Source: an uncultured Rhizobiaceae group bacterium
GTDB taxonomy: Bacteria > Pseudomonadota > Alphaproteobacteria > Rhizobiales > Rhizobiaceae
NCBI GenBank assembly: GCA_937923355.1
Contig: CALAIO010000031.1
Coordinates: forward strand, 1-5,014
DNA: 5,014 nucleotides
Reading direction: 5' to 3'
How positions within the stretch are numbered: the stretch's first letter is position 1; each line of letters opens with the position of its first letter. The translations under genes were made by a program, and so were the position numbers. The notes under the pieces were generated by a model, which saw only the letters and a program-made list of their open reading frames with translations, was not told the origin of the DNA and searched no databases. Shown here piece after piece: positions 1 to 5,014 of the stretch.

Positions 1-1
1 C

Positions 2-241
2 CCGCAGGTTAAAGGCATTCTGGTAAACATCTTCGGCGGCATTATGCGCTGTGATGTAATCGCAGAAGGTGTTGTTACGGCCGTTAAAGATGTAGGCCTG
101 AAAGTGCCACTCGTCGTGCGCCTTGAAGGCACAAAGGTTGAGGAAGGCAAGAAGATCATCAACGAAAGTGGTCTTGACGTTGTTGCCGCTGATGATCTTG
201 ATGATGCAGCCCAGAAAATTGTTAAGGCGGTTAAGGGGTAA
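2..241 (+). CDS. sucC: Succinyl-CoA synthetase (ADP/GDP-forming) beta subunit, 3' part
   Basis: Only the last 79 residues are present; the gene enters from the left edge in the frame starting at base 2 and stops at TAA 239-241. The peptide begins [20 protein letters not shown], which is the conserved core of the C-terminal CoA-ligase domain of SucC (family knowledge), and continues through [16 protein letters not shown] to an ordinary C-terminus. SucC pairs with SucD as the cytoplasmic TCA-cycle enzyme converting succinyl-CoA, phosphate and NDP to succinate, CoA and NTP. The beta subunit carries the ATP-grasp nucleotide site, but that domain is outside the window, so ADP versus GDP preference cannot be judged. 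Its partner sucD is not immediately downstream: a separate gene for an exported protein intervenes. The visible part is intact. The ATG at 44 is an internal methionine (GGIM), not the start. Confidence 0.96.
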   Translation, partial: PQVKGILVNIFGGIMRCDVIAEGVVTAVKDVGLKVPLVVRLEGTKVEEGKKIINESGLDVVAADDLDDAAQKIVKAVKG

Positions 242-254
242 TTTCCTAAACAGC

Positions 255-304
255 TTGTGACTTTTTAGTGATGTCAGAAATTGTATATTGTTAAAAAGTC
301 ACAA
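255..304 (+). repeat. Long inverted repeat / RNA hairpin between sucC and the exported-protein gene
   Basis: Arms 255-267 (TTGTGACTTTTTA) and 292-304 (TAAAAAGTCACAA) are perfect 13-bp inverted copies. In + strand RNA the helix can extend inward by seven more pairs (268-274 with 285-291), four of them G-U wobbles, leaving a 10-nt loop at 275-284. Those wobbles do not pair in the opposite strand, so the longer form is specific to the sense transcript. No T-run follows the right arm, so it does not look like a factor-independent terminator. It ends 6 nt before the AAGG ribosome binding site at 311-314. A transcript-processing or stabilising element, or a control on translation of the next gene, is inferred and not shown. 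Confidence 0.7.
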
Positions 305-322
305 TAAATCAAGGTTATAGTA

Positions 323-916
323 ATGAATATCATCCGTAAAATCACAACTGCAGCTTTTGCTGTTACAATGCTAACGACATCTTCGATTGCGCAACAGCAG
401 TCTGAAGTACCTGAATCAACCACTGATCCGGTATTTTTGTTCAATCGTGCTTGTTATGCACAAGTGCCGGTTGTTAAAAATATCGAAGATATGTCGACCC
501 GCTTTGCGTGGGAGCGTATGGGTGGTGAAGACCTTAAACAGTTTACCTCGCTTGAAAAGCCGGATTATCTGGAAGGTTGGGACGTGCGTTTGTCAAAGCG
601 TATTTATCGCCTTGGCGTTGTACAATCACCACCGAGTGAGCAGTTCAACAAGAACTTTCCTGAGTTCAAAGACGGCACAGCAACAGCTTGTACCATTGTA
701 CTAGATGGCGAAGACGATGCGGATATTATTCTGGGGCGAATGAACACGCTTGTGGGCAAGGAACCTATCAGTTCAGATGTGCCAGATGGCGAGTTACTCA
801 CAACCACTTGGGCTGGTGGCAATGAAGACTTCAAGGTTTTTGTATTCTTCAAGTCTGACAAGCAAAACCGCGCAAACCTATTAAACGTAACCATTCTTTC
901 AAAAGAACGAATTTAA
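323..916 (+). CDS. Small exported (periplasmic) protein of unknown function, between sucC and sucD
   Basis: This is a 197-residue protein whose family I do not recognise. The N-terminus is a standard Sec signal peptide: basic MNIIRK, a hydrophobic stretch at about residues 8-20, and a likely signal peptidase I site after SIA (residue 23), giving a mature protein of about 174 residues starting QQQ. There is no lipobox. The mature part has exactly two cysteines, C44 (RACYAQVP) and C123 (TACT), which could form a disulfide in the periplasm. It is rich in aromatic and acidic residues, with segments such as AWERMGGEDL, LEGWDVRL and TTWAGGNEDFKVFVFF. I see no further membrane helix or recognisable catalytic motif. 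The start ATG is supported by AAGG at 311-314, 8 nt upstream. The gene lies 81 bp after sucC and 36 bp before sucD on the same strand, so co-transcription is likely. A role in succinyl-CoA synthetase itself is unlikely, because that enzyme is cytoplasmic. Confidence 0.88.
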   Translation: MNIIRKITTAAFAVTMLTTSSIAQQQSEVPESTTDPVFLFNRACYAQVPVVKNIEDMSTRFAWERMGGEDLKQFTSLEKPDYLEGWDVRLSKRIYRLGVVQSPPSEQFNKNFPEFKDGTATACTIVLDGEDDADIILGRMNTLVGKEPISSDVPDGELLTTTWAGGNEDFKVFVFFKSDKQNRANLLNVTILSKERI

Positions 917-952
917 CAAAAATAAAAACTTCCACTTAAGGAACACATAAAA

Positions 953-1855
953 ATGTCTATTCTAATTGACCGCGATACTAAAATTCTTGTCCAGGGCCTT
1001 ACGGGCAAGACAGGTTCATTTCATACTGAACAAGCTTTGGCTTACTATGGAACGCAAATGGTCGGCGGTACTCACCCAAAAAAGGGCGGCGAAGACTGGA
1101 CTGGCGCTAACGGCGAAAGCCTGCCAATCTTTGCAACTGTCGCAGAAGGCAAGGAGCGCACTGGCGCAAACGCTTCTGTCGTTTATGTGCCACCAGCAGG
1201 TGCCGCAGGTGCCATTCTCGAAGCAATTGAAGCAGAAATTCCGCTTATTATTTGTATTACTGAAGGTGTTCCAGTGATGGACATGGTCAAGGTAAAGGCG
1301 AAGCTTGATAAATCAAACTCTCGCCTAATTGGGCCAAACTGCCCAGGCATCCTGACACCTGAACAATGTAAAATTGGTATCATGCCAGGTTCTATCTTCA
1401 AAAAAGGCTCAGTTGGCGTTGTTTCGCGTTCAGGCACATTGACCTACGAAGCAGTATTCCAGACCTCAAACGCTGGCCTTGGTCAAACGACGGCTGTTGG
1501 TATTGGCGGTGATCCGGTGAAGGGTACTGAATTCATCGACATGCTTGAGATGTTCCTTGCAGATGATGAAACTGAAAGCATCATCATGATTGGTGAAATT
1601 GGAGGTTCTGCGGAAGAAGAAGCAGCACAATTCATTGCGGATGAAGCCAAGAAAGGTCGTTCAAAACCAATGGCTGGCTTTATTGCAGGTCGCACAGCGC
1701 CTCCAGGCCGTACGATGGGTCACGCAGGCGCGGTTATTTCTGGCGGCAAAGGTGGTGCAGAAGACAAAATCGAAGCCATGGAAGCGGCTGGCATCAAAGT
1801 TTCACCATCTCCAGCCAAGCTTGGTGAAACGCTTCTCAGCGCGCTTGGTAAGTAG
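953..1855 (+). CDS. sucD: Succinyl-CoA synthetase alpha subunit
   Basis: This is a complete 300-residue SucD, the subunit that binds CoA and carries the phosphorylated histidine. The N-terminal Rossmann-type CoA-binding domain begins with [17 protein letters not shown] (residues 13-29). [12 protein letters not shown] lies at 123-134 and [11 protein letters not shown] at 157-167. [14 protein letters not shown] (212-225) precedes the active-site segment [15 protein letters not shown], in which His257 matches the phosphohistidine of the family (His246 in E. coli numbering). It is about 11 residues longer than E. coli SucD, the extra sequence lying around residues 46-56 ([11 protein letters not shown]). 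From memory this longer form is common in Rhizobiales-type proteins, so it is not a defect. The start is supported by AAGGA at 938-942, 10 nt before ATG. It acts with SucC in the cytoplasm. All key residues are present and the frame is intact. Confidence 0.98.
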   Translation: MSILIDRDTKILVQGLTGKTGSFHTEQALAYYGTQMVGGTHPKKGGEDWTGANGESLPIFATVAEGKERTGANASVVYVPPAGAAGAILEAIEAEIPLIICITEGVPVMDMVKVKAKLDKSNSRLIGPNCPGILTPEQCKIGIMPGSIFKKGSVGVVSRSGTLTYEAVFQTSNAGLGQTTAVGIGGDPVKGTEFIDMLEMFLADDETESIIMIGEIGGSAEEEAAQFIADEAKKGRSKPMAGFIAGRTAPPGRTMGHAGAVISGGKGGAEDKIEAMEAAGIKVSPSPAKLGETLLSALGK

Positions 1856-1890
1856 AAATACTCAAAAATACCTACGGAAAATCAAGAAAA

Positions 1891-1935
1891 ATACAGCAAC
1901 CCGTTAATCTAACTGCTTAACGGGTTGCACTGTAT
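1891..1935. terminator. Strong hairpin after sucD; possible terminator, with its T-rich tail on the - strand
   Basis: GCAACCCGTTAA (1896-1907) and TTAACGGGTTGC (1917-1928) form a perfect 12-bp stem with a 9-nt loop. A further five pairs (ATACA 1891-1895 with TGTAT 1931-1935) can stack below it across a 2-nt bulge at 1929-1930. It starts 36 nt after the sucD stop, a usual place for a transcript end. On the + strand it is followed by CATGCAGTCT, with no U-run. Read on the - strand, the stem is followed by TGTATTTTTC, which does resemble a U-tract. It may therefore protect the 3' end of the suc transcript or weakly terminate it, and also block antisense transcription. The stem is certain; its function is inferred. 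Confidence 0.6.
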
Positions 1936-1954
1936 CATGCAGTCTACTAATACA

Positions 1955-1983
1955 CCGCTATCACTAGCTTAAAATTAGCGGAG
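1955..1983 (+). promoter_or_regulatory. ppdK ribosome binding site with a small hairpin overlapping it
   Basis: The Shine-Dalgarno sequence GGAG is at 1980-1983, 10 nt before the ppdK ATG. CCGCTA (1955-1960) is complementary to TAGCGG (1976-1981), so a 6-bp stem with a 15-nt loop would cover the first two G residues of the site. A competing pairing, CTAAT (1947-1951) with ATTAG (1974-1978), would leave the GG free. This resembles a translational switch in outline, but both stems are short and could be chance. The ribosome binding site is solid; the regulatory reading is weak. No convincing sigma-70-type promoter could be picked out between the sucD hairpin and this site. Confidence 0.4.
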
Positions 1984-1993
1984 ACGATAAGTC

Positions 1994-4663
1994 ATGAGCA
2001 AATGGATTTATACCTTTGGCAACGGAAGTGCTGAAGGTGAATCAAGCATGAAGGAACTCTTGGGCGGGAAGGGTGCAAACCTAGCCGAGATGAGTTCACT
2101 AGGATTGCCGGTTCCTCCTGGTTTCACCATTACAACTGAAGCTTGTAATTGGTATTATGCAAATGGCGAAGAATATCCCAAAGAATTAAACGATCAGATG
2201 GTTGCTGCACTTGGCACAATTGAAGCTGCGACAGGCCGCAAATTTGGTGATGCTTCCAGTCCATTATTGGTGTCCGTTCGCTCTGGCGCAAGAGCCTCCA
2301 TGCCAGGCATGATGGATACAGTTTTGAACCTTGGCCTCAATGACCAGACAGTTGAAGCAATGGCCGCAGAAGCTAACGATGCGCGCTTTGCCTATGATAG
2401 CTATCGTCGCTTCATTCAGATGTATTCAGACGTCGTGATGGGCGTTGACCATGGTGTTTTTGAAGACATTCTTGAAGACGCAAAAGATGCAAACGGTTAT
2501 AGCCAAGACACTGATTTAACAGCAGAAGATTGGAAAGAAGTCGTAAAAAGCTATTTGAAAAGTGTTGAGCAAGAGCTTGGTAAGCCTTTCCCGCAAGACC
2601 CTCAAGAACAACTTTGGGGTGCGGTGGGTGCCGTCTTTGCTTCGTGGATGAATGCGCGCGCAAACACGTATCGTAAGCTACACAATATTCCAGTAGAATG
2701 GGGTACTGCTGTAAACGTTCAAGCCATGGTTTTCGGTAATATGGGCGATAGCTCTGCAACAGGTGTGGCTTTCACGCGTAACCCTTCTACAGGCGAGAAT
2801 AAACTCTACGGTGAATTTCTCGTGAATGCACAAGGCGAAGACGTTGTTGCGGGCATACGCACACCGCAAGATTTGACAGAAGAATCACGCATTGCAGCAG
2901 GTTCAGAAATGCCTTCGCTAGAAGCACTTATGCCAGAAGCTTTCGCGGAATTTGTTGCAACAGCAGACAAACTTGAACAACATTACCGCGACATGCAGGA
3001 TCTTGAGTTTACCATCGAAAAAGGCAAGCTTTGGATGCTGCAAACTCGTGCTGGAAAGCGCACGGCAAAAGCAGCACTTCGCACCGCCGTTGAAATGGCA
3101 AATGAAGGCTTGATTACGAAAGAAGAAGCTATCCTTCGAGTGGAGCCATCTTCACTTGATCAACTTCTACACCCAACCATTGATCCAAGTGCAGAAAAAA
3201 CAATCATCGGAAATGGTCTTCCCGCATCGCCTGGTGCTGCTACTGGGCAGATTGTATTTAATTCTGAAGATGCTGAGAAAGCTAAAAATGAAGGTACACC
3301 AACTATTTTGGTTCGTACGGAAACAAGTCCGGAAGACATTCATGGTATGCACGCTGCAGAAGGTATTTTGACTGCACGTGGCGGCATGACTTCTCACGCA
3401 GCGGTTGTGGCGCGCGGCATGGGCAAGCCTTGTGTTTCTGGGGCAGGTGGTATTCGCATTGATTATGAAGCAGGTGAATTGCGTGTGCCAGGACATACGT
3501 TCACAAAAGGTGATATCATTACAATTGATGGCTCAACTGGGCAGGTGCTTCTGGGTAGTGTCGCAATGCAACGTCCTGAGCTTTCAGGTTCGTTTGGTGA
3601 TTTGATGGAATGGGCTGATGAACTGCGTCGCATGGATGTGCGTACAAACGCGGAAACACCTGCAGATGCAAAATCAGCGCGTTCATTTGGTGCAGAAGGC
3701 ATTGGCCTTTGTCGTACAGAACACATGTTCTTTGATGGCGAGCGCATTATTGCTGCGCGTGAAATGATATTGTCTGAGACAGAAGAAGATCGTCGCAAAG
3801 CACTTGCAAAATTACTTCCGATGCAACGTTCAGACTTCATCGAACTGTTTGAGATTATGGCTGGCCTGCCAGTCACCATTCGCTTGCTGGACCCGCCTTT
3901 ACACGAGTTCTTGCCGCATACGGACAAAGACATCGAAGAAGTGGCAAGTGCCATGGGCGTTGATGCTGAAATTCTTCGCCGCCGCAATGTTGCTCTTCAA
4001 GAATCAAACCCAATGTTGGGTCACCGCGGTTGTCGCTTAGCAGTTTCTTATCCTGAGATTGCAGAAATGCAGGTAAGGGCAATCATTGAAGCTGCAATCG
4101 AAGCTGGCAAAAAAGCCGGTGAAAAAGTTGTGCCGGAAATTATGGTACCACTCGTTGGCATGACTGCCGAGCTTGAATACGTCAAAGAGCGCATTGATGC
4201 AGTGGTAAAAGATATTATTGAGGAAACAGGCGAAAGCGTTGATTATATGGTTGGCACGATGATCGAGCTTCCACGTGCAGCGTTACGTGCTCAAGAAATT
4301 GCAAAACAAGCTGAGTTTTTCTCCTTTGGTACAAATGATCTGACGCAAACAACCTTTGGCATCTCCCGTGATGACGCACAAATGTTCCTTACGACCTATG
4401 AAGCAAAAGGCATCATCAAGCGTGATCCATTTGTTTCACTTGATGTTGATGGCGTCGGTGAGCTGGTTAAAATCGCTGCAGAAAAAGGTCGTTCAACCCG
4501 CGGCAATATCAAGCTTGGTATTTGCGGTGAGCATGGTGGTGACCCGGACTCAATTGAGTTTTGTGAAAGCGTAAATCTTGATTATGTTTCTTGTTCGCCA
4601 TTCCGCGTACCGATTGCACGTTTGGCCGCAGCTCAATCGGCAATCAGAAACAAAACCAGCTAA
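1994..4663 (+). CDS. ppdK: Pyruvate, phosphate dikinase (PPDK)
   Basis: This is a complete 889-residue enzyme, close to the usual 870-900. It catalyses reversible pyruvate + ATP + Pi to PEP + AMP + PPi in the cytoplasm, supplying PEP for gluconeogenesis or ATP in the reverse direction. The N-terminal nucleotide-binding domain shows GGKGANLAEM (24-33), SVRSGARASMPGMMDTVLNL (94-113), and GDSSATGVAFTRNPSTGE at 251-268. The swivelling phosphohistidine domain has GGMTSHAAVVARG (463-475), with His468 as the phosphocarrier and Thr466 at the position phosphorylated in regulated PPDKs. The C-terminal TIM-barrel PEP/pyruvate domain has GLCRTEHMFF (571-580), PMLGHRGCRL (673-682), FGTNDLTQ (778-785), and GICGEHGGD (842-850) with catalytic Cys844. 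GGMTSHAA, the length and the N-terminal SVRSGA block together favour PPDK over PEP synthase or PTS enzyme I. The start ATG has GGAG 10 nt upstream. It follows sucD by 138 bp and converges on a regulator gene 12 bp downstream. No damage is seen. Confidence 0.98.
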   Translation: MSKWIYTFGNGSAEGESSMKELLGGKGANLAEMSSLGLPVPPGFTITTEACNWYYANGEEYPKELNDQMVAALGTIEAATGRKFGDASSPLLVSVRSGARASMPGMMDTVLNLGLNDQTVEAMAAEANDARFAYDSYRRFIQMYSDVVMGVDHGVFEDILEDAKDANGYSQDTDLTAEDWKEVVKSYLKSVEQELGKPFPQDPQEQLWGAVGAVFASWMNARANTYRKLHNIPVEWGTAVNVQAMVFGNMGDSSATGVAFTRNPSTGENKLYGEFLVNAQGEDVVAGIRTPQDLTEESRIAAGSEMPSLEALMPEAFAEFVATADKLEQHYRDMQDLEFTIEKGKLWMLQTRAGKRTAKAALRTAVEMANEGLITKEEAILRVEPSSLDQLLHPTIDPSAEKTIIGNGLPASPGAATGQIVFNSEDAEKAKNEGTPTILVRTETSPEDIHGMHAAEGILTARGGMTSHAAVVARGMGKPCVSGAGGIRIDYEAGELRVPGHTFTKGDIITIDGSTGQVLLGSVAMQRPELSGSFGDLMEWADELRRMDVRTNAETPADAKSARSFGAEGIGLCRTEHMFFDGERIIAAREMILSETEEDRRKALAKLLPMQRSDFIELFEIMAGLPVTIRLLDPPLHEFLPHTDKDIEEVASAMGVDAEILRRRNVALQESNPMLGHRGCRLAVSYPEIAEMQVRAIIEAAIEAGKKAGEKVVPEIMVPLVGMTAELEYVKERIDAVVKDIIEETGESVDYMVGTMIELPRAALRAQEIAKQAEFFSFGTNDLTQTTFGISRDDAQMFLTTYEAKGIIKRDPFVSLDVDGVGELVKIAAEKGRSTRGNIKLGICGEHGGDPDSIEFCESVNLDYVSCSPFRVPIARLAAAQSAIRNKTS

Positions 4664-4688
4664 AAAGAGCAGGGGTTAAACCAGCCCC
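4662..4688 (-). terminator. Weak candidate terminator for the regulator gene
   Basis: Read on the - strand, GGGG (4688-4685) and CCCC (4675-4672) can pair around a 9-nt loop across the regulator's stop codon, with a few poor inner pairs. After a 5-nt gap comes TTTTT (4666-4662), which overlaps the ppdK stop codon. The short stem and the gap before the T-run make this a marginal call. Confidence 0.25.
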
Positions 4689-5014
4689 AATTCATTGGCA
4701 ATTTTAAACAGGGCGGCGGCATTACCTCCGCCTGTTTTTTCGCGAATTGCCAATCGATGACTTTCAACCGTTCGGACTGAAATTCTCAATTTTTCAGCAA
4801 TGGCTTTGTTCGTCACACCCAGCGCTATTTCAGCAAGAACTTCTTTCTCGCGGCCTGATAGTTTGTAATCAACACTATTTGCATCATTATCTTTCTCTCT
4901 CGTATCAAATGCTTGGGCAACTTTTGATCCAAGATAAGTGCCACCGTTATAAACAGCATTAACAGCTAATGTCATTTCTTCGCGTGAAACATCTTTAAGC
5001 AAATATCCCTTGGC
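4676..5014 (-). CDS. NarL/FixJ-type response regulator with LuxR DNA-binding domain, C-terminal part
   Basis: The gene runs off the right edge; 112 residues are visible, from base 5014 to the TAA stop at 4678-4676. The visible start AKGYLLKDVSREEM matches the last strand and helix of a receiver domain, with the K of YLLKD being the conserved receiver lysine (family knowledge). The phospho-accepting aspartate would be outside the window. A linker (about 30-50) leads to a LuxR/GerE helix-turn-helix, residues 52-110: LSGREKEVLAEIALGVTNKA, then AIAEKLRISVRTVESH with the recognition helix near 79-93. Such proteins are phosphorylated by a partner histidine kinase and bind promoters as dimers. Neither the kinase nor any target is visible. 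An in-frame TTG at 5002 is an internal leucine (YLLKD), not a start. It converges on ppdK, and proximity alone does not show that it regulates ppdK. Confidence 0.92.
   Translation of the reverse strand, partial: AKGYLLKDVSREEMTLAVNAVYNGGTYLGSKVAQAFDTREKDNDANSVDYKLSGREKEVLAEIALGVTNKAIAEKLRISVRTVESHRLAIREKTGGGNAAALFKIANELGLV
4706..4740 (+). terminator. Intrinsic terminator of ppdK, inside the convergent regulator gene
   Basis: AAACAGG-(G)-CGG (4706-4716, one bulged G) pairs with CCGCCTGTTT (4728-4737) around an 11-nt loop, and the T-run 4735-4740 follows directly. This is a classical factor-independent terminator beginning 43 nt after the ppdK stop. It lies wholly within the coding region of the - strand regulator, over the codons for residues KTGGGNAAALF of its DNA-binding domain. 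In the - strand direction the stem is followed only by TTTAAAATT, a much poorer tail, so it should act mainly on ppdK transcripts. Confidence 0.8.

Noticed and set aside
284..289. TATATT as a -10 box for a promoter of the exported-protein gene
   Set aside because: No -35-like hexamer lies 16-18 bp upstream (TTGTGA is 23 bp away) and the hexamer sits in the loop and inner stem of the hairpin; common by chance in AT-rich gaps.
255..304. TGTGA...TCACA resembling a CRP/FNR-type operator
   Set aside because: The half-sites are 38 bp apart instead of about 6, and lie at the ends of a continuous long inverted repeat, so a hairpin explains them better.
604..894. 96-codon open frame on the - strand inside the exported-protein gene
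   Set aside because: It overlaps a + strand gene that has a signal peptide and ribosome binding site; the antisense peptide is low in structure and lacks start signals.
894..907. TTCTTT-CA-AAAGAA palindrome at the end of the exported-protein gene
   Set aside because: It is short, AT-rich, has too tight a loop and lacks a T-run; it lies in coding sequence and is probably chance.
1925..1953. TTGCAC with TAATAC 17 bp downstream as a ppdK promoter
   Set aside because: The -10 matches the consensus at only three positions and the -35 lies within the right arm of the post-sucD hairpin; too weak to call.
3463..3987. 174-codon open frame on the - strand inside ppdK
   Set aside because: Serine/arginine-rich composition typical of an antisense shadow of a real gene, no ribosome binding site, no recognisable domain, and full overlap with conserved PPDK coding sequence.

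Overview
The window is a compact piece of an alphaproteobacterial chromosome. It carries central-carbon genes on the + strand and the end of a convergent regulator gene on the - strand. SucD is of the long, roughly 300-residue form with a GGEDW-type insertion near residue 45, which I associate from memory with Rhizobiales-like alphaproteobacteria. Pyruvate phosphate dikinase and a NarL/LuxR-type regulator fit that group. Base composition looks moderate (mid-40s % GC by eye, not counted), lower than in typical soil rhizobia. The genus cannot be named from this sequence.

Layout: (1) bases 2-241, the 3' end of sucC (succinyl-CoA synthetase beta subunit); (2) 242-322, a gap with a long inverted repeat; (3) 323-916, a gene for a small exported protein of unknown function; (4) 953-1855, sucD (succinyl-CoA synthetase alpha subunit); (5) 1856-1993, a gap with a strong 12-bp hairpin and a weaker hairpin touching the next ribosome binding site; (6) 1994-4663, a complete ppdK (pyruvate, phosphate dikinase); (7) 4676-5014, the C-terminal part of a response regulator on the - strand, only 12 bp from ppdK. 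A convincing + strand intrinsic terminator for ppdK lies inside the regulator's coding sequence.

SucC and SucD together make the TCA-cycle enzyme that interconverts succinyl-CoA and succinate with nucleotide phosphorylation. PpdK interconverts pyruvate and phosphoenolpyruvate, so the genes together serve TCA flux and the PEP/pyruvate node. The hairpin after sucD suggests that ppdK is a separate or only partly read-through unit.

Most of the window is ordinary housekeeping DNA, and I see no defence, mobile or CRISPR system. The items that merit a second look are the secreted-protein gene placed between sucC and sucD, the RNA hairpin in front of it, and the ppdK terminator encoded within the antisense regulator gene.
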